A stretch of 26,870 nucleotides of DNA from Candidatus Methylomirabilota bacterium. Lineage in GTDB: Bacteria; Methylomirabilota; Methylomirabilia; Methylomirabilales; Methylomirabilaceae. Where the stretch lies: positions 1 to 26,870 of the forward strand of contig JAGWRQ010000002.1 of the NCBI GenBank assembly GCA_028869615.1. The letters are read 5' to 3'. Below the pieces are notes generated by a model. That model saw only the letters and a list, made by a program, of their open reading frames with translations, did not search any database and had not been told where the DNA came from. Positions 1 through 12,520 of this stretch are shown here, in pieces; positions within the stretch are counted from its first letter, which is position 1, and each line of letters starts with the position of its first letter. The position numbers and the translations under genes are program-made.

Positions 1-1
1 C

Positions 2-2701
2 AAGGCGGCTGTCCAGCGCCAGAACGCCGAGGTCCCCGGAGGCAACATCACCTGGCAGACGCGGGAGCAGGGGCTTCGAACGCTGGGACGGATTGAGCGA
101 GCGTCAGACTTCAGCGACTTGATTGTCGCGGACTACAAGGGCGCCCCCGTCCGGATTCGAGACATCGGCTCCGCGCTGGACGGCGAAGAGGAACCCCGAA
201 CCCTCTCTCGCCTCAACGGCAGCAACGCCGTCTCCCTTCTGATCCAGAAGCAGTCCGGAACCAACACGGTGGCCGTGGTCGAGCGCGTCAAGGCCAAGCT
301 GCAAGAGATCAAACAGACCGTGCCGCCTGATGTTGAGTTTCAGGTGGTGCGTGACATGTCGCGGTTCATCAAGCGCTCGATCGCCGAGGTGCAGGAGCAC
401 CTGATGCTGGGTGGGCTGCTGGCCAGCCTCATCGTGGCCTTCTTCATCGGGCGTTTGGTGCGGCGGGAGCAGGCCGCCCTCGGCGCCCTGTTGGCGGGCC
501 TCGCTCTGGCATTCTTCTATGGCGACCCGGAGTTGTTGCTCGCAGTCGTCGTCGGGTCGATTGCCGTGACCCTGGTCCTCTTTCTCTTCGTCCCGCGTCT
601 TCGGCCCGCCTTCATCGCCGCCATCTCGATTCCGGCCTCGATCATTGCCACCTTCACCATTATGCGGATCGCCGGCTTTACTCTGAACAATCTCACGATG
701 CTGGGCCTCTCCCTCTCCACCGGGATCGTCATCGACGATGCCATCATCGTGCTGGAGAATATCTTCCGCCATATTGAGGAAGAACGGCGCCCCCCGATGG
801 AGGCGGCGGTGAGCGGCGCGAAGGAGATTGTCCTGGCGGTCATGGCCACGACCATCTCGCTGGTGGTCATCTTCCTGCCTGTCGCCTTCATGGGAGGGCT
901 CGTGGGACGGTTCTGGAACAGCTTCGGTCTGACCGCTACCTTCGCCATCCTCGTCTCGCTGTTGGTGGCGTTTACCCTGACGCCGATGCTCTCAGCCCGA
1001 ATGCTTCAGTCGGAGCAGGTTGGCGTCGGCCATGCCGGCGGTACCCGGCCCGATAGGGGATCTAAGGTAACGGGTTTCTACGCCCTGCTGGAGCACAACT
1101 ACGACCGGCTCCTGGTCTGGTGTCTGAACCACCGGGCGGCAGTCCTGCTGCTGGCCGGTGTACTGTTGTGCTCAACCATCCTGATCGGCAAACAGATGAA
1201 GCCGGATTTTGTCGTTGACGACGACATGAGCGAATTTGAGGTCATCGTCGAGACGCCGCCCGGATCCTCACTCGACCGGAGCGATGGGATCCTTCGGCGA
1301 TTGGAGGCCGATCTGAAGACCGTCCCTGAGGTGGAGCACCTGTTCACTACCATTGGGGTGCGAGGGAAGGATCGGGCCAACATCACCGACGCCTCAATCT
1401 ATGTAGGGCTCAGGCATCTGCGACAGCGGAAACGCTCGCAGCAGGCGATCATGCAGGAGGTCCGGCAGATGTTCAGGACGTACCCTGATCTCAGAATCAG
1501 CGTGCAACAGATCAGTCTGATCTCGGGGGGCGGCTTCAAGCAGACGCCGTTCAACCTCGTGCTTCGTGGTCCGGACCTGCAGCAGCTCGATGGTTACGCC
1601 CAGGCCCTTATCAAGCGCCTGTCGGCGATCCATGGGTTTGTAGACGTAGACACCAGCCAGGCCCAGCGGCGGCCAGAGGTGCAGGTTCGAATCGACCGGC
1701 AGAAGGCGTCGGATCTTGGGATCAGGGCGGAGGATATCGCACTCACGCTCCGGACGATGGTGGGCGGCGAGAAGGTCGGGTTCTACCGGGAGGGAGGTGA
1801 GCAGTACGACGTCCGCCTACGGCTGAAGGACGACTACCGGAAAGATGCCTCCGTCATCTCGACCCTGACGGTGCCGGCCGCTTCCGGCCGGCTGGTCAAG
1901 CTGAACAATGTCGTGACACTGAACTCGGGGCGGGCACCGGCCGAGATCGACCGATATGCCCAGGAGCGACAGATTACGGTCCAAGCGAACCTCTACGAGA
2001 TGGCGCTGGGGGAGGCGACCGCCCATGCCGATGCGGCGGTCCAAGCGATAGGGATGCCTTCAGATTACTCGACCGCGTACCTTGGCCGCGGCAAGTTGAT
2101 GGCCGAGGCATTCTATAACTTCGCGATCGCCTTTGTCCTGTCCATCGCCTTCATCTATATGGTCCTCGCGGCCCAGTTCGAGAGCTTCATCCACCCGATC
2201 ACCATCATGGTCTCGATGTTCCTGTCGATTCCCTTCGGTCTTGTGAGCCTCCTGGCCGCAGGCCAGACACTGAATATCTATAGCGTCATGGGGTTGTTCC
2301 TCCTTATGGGGGTCGTCAAGAAGAATGCGATTCTCCAGGTGGACTTTACAAATGTGTTGCGGGCGCGCGGGAAGCCGCGCGACGAGGCGCAACTGGAGGC
2401 CGACCGGGCTCGGTTTCGGCCCATCCTCATGACGACGCTCGCCATCATTGCCGGAATGCTGCCTGTCGCCCTGGGCAAGGGCGACGGCGCCGCCTCCAGG
2501 GCTTCACTGGCCACGGCAGTGGTCGGCGGACAGACCCTCTGCCTCCTGATTACGCTGCTGGTGACCCCGGTCATCTACTCCTACTTCGACGATCTCCGCG
2601 GGCTCCGGGTCATCTCGTGGTTGTACGAGTTTCGTCTGTGGGCGTGGTTGCGGCCGAAGCCAGCGCCCGCTCTTTCCCGGCAACGAGACGGGTCGGAATA
2701 G
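2..2701 (+). CDS. RND efflux transporter permease (HAE1/AcrB-like), 5'-truncated by window edge
   Basis: Inner-membrane proton-driven pump subunit that would work with a periplasmic adaptor and an outer-membrane channel. The frame is open from base 2, so about 200 N-terminal residues lie upstream; the first visible residues (QNAEVPGG) match the porter-domain loop of AcrB-type pumps. The TM4 motif GIVIDDAIIVLEN carries the paired Asp of the proton relay, and MGVVKKNAIL supplies the conserved TM10 Lys. Porter and docking segments follow in normal order, and the protein ends in a short charged tail. The oddity is about 41 extra hydrophobic residues (nt ~449-571) inside the TM2 region, probably two added helices. 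Substrate unknown. HAE1-type assignment is by motif recall; the RND family itself is certain. Confidence 0.95.
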   Translation, partial: KAAVQRQNAEVPGGNITWQTREQGLRTLGRIERASDFSDLIVADYKGAPVRIRDIGSALDGEEEPRTLSRLNGSNAVSLLIQKQSGTNTVAVVERVKAKLQEIKQTVPPDVEFQVVRDMSRFIKRSIAEVQEHLMLGGLLASLIVAFFIGRLVRREQAALGALLAGLALAFFYGDPELLLAVVVGSIAVTLVLFLFVPRLRPAFIAAISIPASIIATFTIMRIAGFTLNNLTMLGLSLSTGIVIDDAIIVLENIFRHIEEERRPPMEAAVSGAKEIVLAVMATTISLVVIFLPVAFMGGLVGRFWNSFGLTATFAILVSLLVAFTLTPMLSARMLQSEQVGVGHAGGTRPDRGSKVTGFYALLEHNYDRLLVWCLNHRAAVLLLAGVLLCSTILIGKQMKPDFVVDDDMSEFEVIVETPPGSSLDRSDGILRRLEADLKTVPEVEHLFTTIGVRGKDRANITDASIYVGLRHLRQRKRSQQAIMQEVRQMFRTYPDLRISVQQISLISGGGFKQTPFNLVLRGPDLQQLDGYAQALIKRLSAIHGFVDVDTSQAQRRPEVQVRIDRQKASDLGIRAEDIALTLRTMVGGEKVGFYREGGEQYDVRLRLKDDYRKDASVISTLTVPAASGRLVKLNNVVTLNSGRAPAEIDRYAQERQITVQANLYEMALGEATAHADAAVQAIGMPSDYSTAYLGRGKLMAEAFYNFAIAFVLSIAFIYMVLAAQFESFIHPITIMVSMFLSIPFGLVSLLAAGQTLNIYSVMGLFLLMGVVKKNAILQVDFTNVLRARGKPRDEAQLEADRARFRPILMTTLAIIAGMLPVALGKGDGAASRASLATAVVGGQTLCLLITLLVTPVIYSYFDDLRGLRVISWLYEFRLWAWLRPKPAPALSRQRDGSE

Positions 2702-2734
2702 GATAGAGGGCGAAGCCTCAGGCTGGGGCGGAAG

Positions 2735-3016
2735 ATGGAACTGACGCGGCGGCAGGAGATCATGACGATGCTTCGGGATGGCGAGTGGACGCTGGACGAG
2801 CTGGCCAGAAACTTCGTCGTGTCCAAGAAGGTCATTATCGATGACCTCGAGCATATCACCCGTTCTGTCCCAAGACCCGCTCGCCTACAGATTCGCCCCC
2901 CGACCTGCGAGGGGTGCGGCTATCGCTTTACGGGTCGGTCGAGGTTCAGTGACCCTTCTCGCTGTCCAATGTGTAAGAACGAACACCTTGCTCCACAACG
3001 GTTTCGGATCACATAA
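2735..3016 (+). CDS. Small HTH / zinc-ribbon transcriptional regulator (COG3357-like)
   Basis: A 93-residue protein. Residues 1-45 form a winged-helix-like HTH (RRQEIMTMLRDGEWTLDELA, then SKKVIIDDLEHI). The C-terminal half is a zinc ribbon with C58-x2-C61 and C77-x2-C80. This layout matches the predicted transcriptional regulators of COG3357, which I recall as mainly archaeal. It starts 33 nt after the RND pump, with GGGGCGG just upstream of ATG 2735, so it is probably co-transcribed and may control the pump. That role is inferred from position only. A general zinc-ribbon DNA-binding protein with an unrelated target is the alternative. Confidence 0.75.
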   Translation: MELTRRQEIMTMLRDGEWTLDELARNFVVSKKVIIDDLEHITRSVPRPARLQIRPPTCEGCGYRFTGRSRFSDPSRCPMCKNEHLAPQRFRIT

Positions 3017-3048
3017 TGCGTAACGAGTACGAGGTGTGGAAGAAATAG

Positions 3049-3077
3049 TTGGCTGGCGTATGTGAACTTTCTATAAT
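3049..3077 (+). promoter_or_regulatory. Candidate sigma70 promoter for queF
   Basis: TTGGCT (3049-3054, 4/6 to consensus), a 17-nt spacer and a perfect TATAAT (3072-3077). The -10 sits only 12 nt before the queF ATG, so transcription would begin at about 3084, leaving a leaderless or nearly leaderless mRNA. The GGAG at 3081-3084 would then be largely lost. Either queF is leaderless from this promoter or the box is a coincidence. Confidence 0.4.
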
Positions 3078-3089
3078 GGCGGAGTAGCT

Positions 3090-3455
3090 ATGCCTACGCA
3101 GCCGTCGAAAGCGCTTGACACGTTTCCCAATCCTGAACCGGGGCGCGATTACGAGATCCACCTGACCTGCCCCGAGTTTACCTGCCTCTGCCCGAAGACC
3201 GGCCAGCCGGACTTCGCGACGCTGACGCTCACCTATGTCCCGGACCGGTTGTGCATCGAGTTGAAGTCGCTCAAGCTCTACCTCTGGTCGTTCCGGAACG
3301 AGGGCCACTTCCACGAGGCCGTCACCAACCGGATCCTGGACGACCTCGTCAAGGCCTGCCAGCCCCGCTCCATGAAGCTGGTCGCCGACTTCTACGTCCG
3401 CGGCGGCATCCACACCGTCATTACCGTCACGCATCAGGCCAACAACCGCCGGTGA
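3090..3455 (+). CDS. queF: NADPH-dependent 7-cyano-7-deazaguanine reductase (preQ0 reductase)
   Basis: QueF reduces the nitrile of preQ0 to the aminomethyl group of preQ1 in cytosolic queuosine biosynthesis. At 121 residues it is the short, unimodular YkvM type. The QueF signature ELKSLK is at about 57-62. The catalytic set is visible with the same spacing as Bacillus QueF: thioimide-forming Cys34 in [11 protein letters not shown], Asp41, and His75-Glu76 in FHEAV. GGAG lies 5 nt before ATG 3090. No other queuosine gene is in the window and no preQ1 riboswitch fold is evident upstream. Confidence 0.96.
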   Translation: MPTQPSKALDTFPNPEPGRDYEIHLTCPEFTCLCPKTGQPDFATLTLTYVPDRLCIELKSLKLYLWSFRNEGHFHEAVTNRILDDLVKACQPRSMKLVADFYVRGGIHTVITVTHQANNRR

Positions 3456-3568
3456 CTTTGCCCCGCAGCGTGGTCGCGACCCAATCCTTCCCTGCCTGAA
3501 ACCAGCCCACGACGAAGGAAACCCCAAACTGCGCGCTATAAGACTATTTATAGAGACAGCATATCTAT

Positions 3569-3588
3569 ATATGACTTAATATGACTTA
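3569..3588 (+). repeat. Tandem direct repeat of 10 bp in AT-rich patch
   Basis: Two perfect adjacent copies of ATATGACTTA. The patch also contains CTATTTATAG, an interrupted palindrome, slightly upstream. It could be a binding site or simply AT-rich drift. Confidence 0.6.
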
Positions 3589-3662
3589 TTCAACTTTGTT
3601 CATGTAAGCACCATCTTGTCCACGTGAAATACTTGTATCCTTATGCAACAGGAAAAAAAGAG

Positions 3663-3691
3663 TTGACAACCAGCTAAAACATAATTAGATT
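3663..3691 (+). promoter_or_regulatory. Candidate sigma70 promoter for the signalling island
   Basis: Perfect -35 TTGACA (3663-3668), a 17-nt spacer and TAGATT (3686-3691, 4/6). A second TTGACA lies at 3717-3722 without a good -10. This is the best promoter candidate between queF and the kinase, though 490 nt from the start codon. Confidence 0.4.
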
Positions 3692-3858
3692 CAATCCCCA
3701 TTCCATCGAACAGCTTTTGACAAGGCACCGCTGGTTTACCGTTACCAAGGTGACGCCACGTCGATGGTGAACCAAGGAATCTTCCCCGATCACGCTCTTC
3801 GGTTAGTCGGCCGCGAGACCAGCCTAACAGGCCTGACCTGTAGCATTCTGCATCCCTT

Positions 3859-3875
3859 CTCTCTCTCTCTCTCTC
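3859..3875 (+). repeat. CT dinucleotide microsatellite
   Basis: Eight uninterrupted CT units plus a terminal C. It lies between the promoter candidate and the kinase gene, in non-coding DNA, so slippage would alter leader length but no reading frame. Confidence 0.85.
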
Positions 3876-4009
3876 ATTCATTCACTTACCAAGAAGTCAC
3901 TGTATTCTTCCAGACTCATGCCTCGCCGTACTGATCGCCTGCGCCGTTCTCCGCGCGACGTTTGGAGACCTTCGTGGACCCAATCCTATAGGTGAGAGCG
4001 CACAAAACC

Positions 4010-4020
4010 AAGGAGGTGAT
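4010..4020 (+). promoter_or_regulatory. Near-perfect orphan Shine-Dalgarno sequence
   Basis: AAGGAGGTGAT is an 11-nt exact complement of the canonical 16S rRNA 3' end. A TTG at 4027 (7 nt downstream) opens a 43-codon frame ending at 4158. That frame runs through both REP-like hairpins and reads like repeat-derived filler, so I do not call it a gene. Confidence 0.5.
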
Positions 4021-4028
4021 AGGACGTT

Positions 4029-4055
4029 GTGCTTCGACAGGCTCAGCACGAGCGG
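4029..4055 (+). repeat. REP-like palindromic element, copy 1
   Basis: GTGCT (4029-4033) pairs with AGCAC (4045-4049) around TCGACAGGCTC. The motif CTTCGACAGGCTCAGCACGA resembles a dispersed intergenic repeat found in many GC-rich bacterial genomes, as I recall it. Confidence 0.65.
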
Positions 4056-4083
4056 AAAATACGTCAATGTGTTAATGCGCATA

Positions 4084-4116
4084 CCGTTCACCCTGAGTCT
4101 GTTGCAGGGTGAACGG
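4084..4116 (+). repeat. REP-like hairpin, copy 2
   Basis: A perfect 12-bp stem, CCGTTCACCCTG (4084-4095) with CAGGGTGAACGG (4105-4116), around a 9-nt loop. It is a diverged relative of the same dispersed family. No T-tract follows, so it is not a classical terminator. It lies about 70 nt before the kinase start. Confidence 0.7.
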
Positions 4117-4188
4117 GAATTTGCAGGACAGGCTCCTCTGCCTGAAGAAAGCAGATGAAACGTGTGACGTGAAGGGGAGGTGAAGGCC

Positions 4189-9411
<5,223 letters not shown>

Positions 9412-9413
9412 CG

Positions 9414-10238
9414 ATGAACAAAAACGAACTGGAAGAGATCGAGCTTCGGCTGCTCCTCGAGGGCGTCTATCAGCGCTACGGCTATGACTTCCGCGAGTAC
9501 GCCGAGGCGTCGCTCAAGCGCCGGGTTCGGCAATGCATCCGAGATGAGCAGTTGACGACGATCTCCGGATTTCAAGAAAAGGTCCTGCACGACCAGGCCT
9601 GCATGGAGCGGTTCCTGACGACGATGTCCATCGACGTGACGGCCATGTTTCGCGACCCGGCCTTTTACGTCGCGCTTCGCAAGAAAGTCGTGCCGCTCCT
9701 GCGGGCGGAGCCCTTCGTCCGCATCTGGCACGCCGGGTGCGCCGGCGGTGAAGAGGTCTATTCCATGGCCATCCTGCTTCGGGAGGAGGGGCTGTACGAC
9801 AAGAGCCGGCTGTACGCCACCGACATGAACGGGGCCCTGCTGGAAAAGGCCAAGGCGGGCATCTTTCGACTGAGCGCCATGAAGGAGTACACCGCCAATT
9901 ACCTTCAGGCCGGCGGCTCGCGGTCGTTCGCCGACTATTACGTCGCCAAATACGACAACGCCATGTTCGGCCCTGAATTGCGGGCCAACATCGTCTGGGC
10001 CCAGCACAATCTCGTCACAGACGCCTCGTTCAATGAGTTTCATCTGATCCTGTGCCGAAACGTAATGATCTACTTCAACAAATCGCTTCAGGCGCGGGTC
10101 CATGATCTGCTGTATGACAGCCTGGCCGTCTCCGGCATCCTGGGGCTGGGCAGCAAAGAGTCGATACGGTTTACGTCCCACGAGGCCGACTACGAGGTGT
10201 TGGATGACCGCCAGAAACTATACCGACGGATCAGGTAA
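9414..10238 (+). CDS. cheR: CheR-type protein-glutamate O-methyltransferase
   Basis: A 274-residue SAM-dependent enzyme of the family that methylates Glu side chains of chemoreceptors. An N-terminal helical domain (RYGYDFREYAEASLKRRVRQ) precedes the SAM-binding Rossmann domain with AGCAGGEEVYSMAILL (glycine motif from residue 108) and the CheR hallmark FHLILCRNVMIYFN. ATG 9414 lies 2 nt after the kinase stop and is preferred over an upstream in-frame start inside the kinase. CheB follows after 5 nt. No MCP, CheA or CheW is nearby, so its substrate is unknown; the hybrid kinase is an obvious candidate by position only. Confidence 0.93.
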   Translation: MNKNELEEIELRLLLEGVYQRYGYDFREYAEASLKRRVRQCIRDEQLTTISGFQEKVLHDQACMERFLTTMSIDVTAMFRDPAFYVALRKKVVPLLRAEPFVRIWHAGCAGGEEVYSMAILLREEGLYDKSRLYATDMNGALLEKAKAGIFRLSAMKEYTANYLQAGGSRSFADYYVAKYDNAMFGPELRANIVWAQHNLVTDASFNEFHLILCRNVMIYFNKSLQARVHDLLYDSLAVSGILGLGSKESIRFTSHEADYEVLDDRQKLYRRIR

Positions 10239-10243
10239 TACCG

Positions 10244-10810
10244 ATGGCGTACGAGCTGATCGTCATCGGGGTGTCTTTGGGAGGCCTGACTGCGGTGAAG
10301 AAAGTGCTGGAGGCGCTACCGAAAGGGTTCCCGGCGGCCGTGGCCGTCGTTCAGCACCGGCGGCTGGATGCCGACGAGATGCTTGTGAACCTCTTGCAGG
10401 ATCTGACCGCGATGCCGGTAGTAGAGCCCGAAGACAAGGACCCGATTCGGCCTGGGTATGTCTATCTGGCGCCATCCGACTATCACCTGCTCGTCGAAAA
10501 GGGCCATTTTGCCTTGTCAACGGATGCGCCGGTGTGGCACGCCAGGCCGTCTATCGACGCACTGTTCGAGTCGGCCGCCGACGCGTATCGCGAGCGGGTT
10601 GTCGGTGTCATTCTGACCGGCAACAGCCAGGATGGCGCGCAAGGGTTGGCGGTTATCAAGCGGAAAGGGGGGCTGACGATGGTGCAGGACCCGCACACCG
10701 CCGAAGCGGCCGCGATGCCGAAGGCCGCCATCGCCGCCACCGCTGTAGACAAGGTACTGCCGCTGGAGGCGATCGGGCCTTGCCTGGCCGAGGTGGGTGG
10801 GACGCAATAA
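10244..10810 (+). CDS. cheB: CheB-type protein-glutamate methylesterase, receiver-less
   Basis: A 188-residue stand-alone methylesterase domain; the N-terminal receiver of classical CheB (~350 residues) is absent. The catalytic triad is visible: Ser11 in GVSLGGL, His38 in VQHR and Asp130 in TGNSQDGAQG. Their spacing resembles Ser164/His190/Asp286 of enterobacterial CheB. It should reverse the neighbouring CheR reaction, making glutamate from glutamyl methyl ester. Without its own receiver it must be unregulated or controlled by one of the separate receivers in this island. Confidence 0.93.
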   Translation: MAYELIVIGVSLGGLTAVKKVLEALPKGFPAAVAVVQHRRLDADEMLVNLLQDLTAMPVVEPEDKDPIRPGYVYLAPSDYHLLVEKGHFALSTDAPVWHARPSIDALFESAADAYRERVVGVILTGNSQDGAQGLAVIKRKGGLTMVQDPHTAEAAAMPKAAIAATAVDKVLPLEAIGPCLAEVGGTQ

Positions 10811-10853
10811 GGCGAGAGTTCGTGCTGCAAGGGTAGAGAGGAGATTCGACAAA

Positions 10854-12041
10854 ATGGACGCCGAGGAGAAGGTCAATATCCTGCTGGTTGACGACACACC
10901 GGCAAAACTGATGGCGCTGAAAAGCATCCTGGTCGACCTGGGTCAAAACCTGGTCGAGGCCCGTTCGGGCAAGGAAGCCCTCCGGCATCTGTTGCAGCAG
11001 GAGTTTGCCGTCATCCTGCTGGACGTCGTGATGCCGGGGATGGATGGCTTTGAGACGGCGGAGCTGATTCGTCAGCGCGGACGGACGCAGAACACGCCGA
11101 TCATTTTTGTGACCGCGATCAGCACGGCCGAGGCGGATCGTGCCAGGGGTTACCGCCTGGGCGCGGTCGACTATATGTTTACGCCGGTGGTGCCGGAGAT
11201 CCTGAAGGCGAAGGTAACGGTGTTTGTCGACCTGTTCAAGAAGACGCAGCAGGTCCAACGCCAGACGGATCAACTAAAAGTCCTCAACGAGAAACTGGGA
11301 GCACAGCTTCAAGAGGTCGAACGGCTGAATCGCCAACTTCAGGCCGTCAACAAGGAGCTGGAAACCTTTTCCTACTCCGTCTCCCACGACCTCAAGGCCC
11401 CCCTTCGCGGGATGGACGGTTTCGCGCGGGCCCTGCAAGAGGACTATGCCGACCGTCTTGATGAGAGCGGCCGTCACTACCTCGACATGATCTGTGACTC
11501 TGCCCGGCGGATGGGGATCCTGATCGACGATCTGCTCAAATACTCCCGGTTGGAACGGCAGCCGATGCACTGGGAGTCGGTCGACCTGCAGCGGCTGATC
11601 CAGGATCTGATCGCGGAGCGTCAGGTCGAGATCGACACCCGGGGTATCCGGATCGATCTCAGCCTGCCATTCCACCAGATCGCCTGCGAGCGAGAGGGCC
11701 TCCAACAGGTCCTGGCCAATCTGCTGGACAACGCCTTGAAGTTCACCCGCACGACGGCTCAGCCCGCCATCACGATCCGGGCCGAGGAGGGCGAGGCCGA
11801 GCGGGTCGTGCAGGTGACCGATAACGGTATCGGCTTTGATCCCAACTACCGGGAAAGGATCTTTGACATCTTTCAACGCCTGCATGCCCAGGACGAGTAC
11901 GAGGGGACAGGGATCGGCCTGGCCATTGTGAAGAAGGTGGCGGAGCGTAACGGCGGCCGGGCCTGGGCCGAGAGCGAGCCGGGCAAAGGGGCCGCATTCT
12001 ACTTTGCAATTCCCAAGCAAGAGGGAGGGCTAGGGGTATGA
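10854..12041 (+). CDS. Receiver-histidine kinase (REC-HisKA-HATPase)
   Basis: A 395-residue soluble kinase. An N-terminal receiver (VNILLVDDTPAK, phospho-acceptor Asp57) is followed by a coiled coil rich in Gln/Leu/Asn (~135-170). The HisKA has His178 in YSVSHDLKAPLR, the subclass seen next to phytochrome-type sensors. The HATPase has NLLDNALKFTR, VTDNGIGFD and EGTGIGLAIVKK. ATG 10854 follows AGAGGAG by 10 nt and is preferred to a longer frame opening inside cheB. The receiver-first order suggests kinase activity is set by an upstream phosphodonor such as the giant kinase. The 3' end overlaps the next gene by ATGA, so translation is probably coupled. Confidence 0.94.
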   Translation: MDAEEKVNILLVDDTPAKLMALKSILVDLGQNLVEARSGKEALRHLLQQEFAVILLDVVMPGMDGFETAELIRQRGRTQNTPIIFVTAISTAEADRARGYRLGAVDYMFTPVVPEILKAKVTVFVDLFKKTQQVQRQTDQLKVLNEKLGAQLQEVERLNRQLQAVNKELETFSYSVSHDLKAPLRGMDGFARALQEDYADRLDESGRHYLDMICDSARRMGILIDDLLKYSRLERQPMHWESVDLQRLIQDLIAERQVEIDTRGIRIDLSLPFHQIACEREGLQQVLANLLDNALKFTRTTAQPAITIRAEEGEAERVVQVTDNGIGFDPNYRERIFDIFQRLHAQDEYEGTGIGLAIVKKVAERNGGRAWAESEPGKGAAFYFAIPKQEGGLGV

Positions 12042-12520
12042 ACGAACGATTACTGACGATCCTGCTGGTGGAGGACAATCCGGCCGATCTGGAACTGACC
12101 CTCCGAGCCCTTCAGAAGCACAATGTCTCCAATCCCATTGCGGTGGCGCGGGATGGCGAGCAGGCCCTGGACTATATCCACCAGCGGGGCCGGTTTGCCG
12201 CCGATGCCCCCATCCCTGGGCTCATCCTCCTGGATATCCGTCTTCCCAAGGTGGATGGGATTGAGGTCCTCCGGGAGATCAAAGCCCATTCTGTCTATCG
12301 CACGGTTCCTGTGGTGATGCTGACGACATCGCAGCAGGAGGTGGACATCCGGACGAGCTACGAACTGGGCGCTAACTCCTACATCGCCAAGCCGGTCGAT
12401 TTCGATAAGTTCCTGGAGGTCATCGGTCGCATTGATCTGTACTGGCTGCTGACCAACATTGCGCCGCCCACAACGCGGGCAACTACGCAAAGGGAGCGGC
12501 CGCCTGAGGAGAATCGCTGA
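12038..12520 (+). CDS. Single-domain response regulator (Rcp1-like)
   Basis: A 160-residue receiver with no output domain. Phospho-acceptor Asp66 lies in LLDIRLPKVDG, the acidic pair in LLVEDNPAD, the Thr switch in MLTTSQQ and the Lys in IAKPVD. The extended VARDGEQALDYIHQRG segment is typical of the Rcp1 family paired with phytochrome-like kinases. It overlaps the previous gene by 4 nt and the next by 1 nt (TGATG). Probably a phosphotransfer shuttle between kinases. Confidence 0.93.
   Translation: MNERLLTILLVEDNPADLELTLRALQKHNVSNPIAVARDGEQALDYIHQRGRFAADAPIPGLILLDIRLPKVDGIEVLREIKAHSVYRTVPVVMLTTSQQEVDIRTSYELGANSYIAKPVDFDKFLEVIGRIDLYWLLTNIAPPTTRATTQRERPPEENR

Larger units (their letters stand above)
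3456..4188. other. Gene-free 733-bp region upstream of the giant kinase
   Basis: No ORF here looks real: the only long minus-strand frames are low-complexity (Arg/Glu from the CT tract) or run antisense to the kinase. Composition shifts from GC-rich to AT-rich at about 3535-3700. The region holds a tandem 10-mer, a TTGACA-type promoter candidate, a CT microsatellite, a near-perfect Shine-Dalgarno with no convincing gene, and two REP-like hairpins. If transcription starts near 3698, the kinase mRNA would have a leader of about 490 nt. Confidence 0.7.

Noticed and set aside
3017..3089. preQ1 riboswitch before queF
   Set aside because: The gap is only 73 nt, and neither a preQ1-I hairpin with A-rich tail nor a preQ1-II fold could be drawn; the promoter candidate also leaves no leader.
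3600..3881. Minus-strand 93-codon frame beginning MNERERERR
   Set aside because: Its start is created by the CT microsatellite and the rest has no recognisable features.
4010..4020. AAGGAGGTGAT considered as the end of a 16S rRNA gene
   Set aside because: It is the complement of the 16S tail on the coding strand, with no rRNA sequence on either side.
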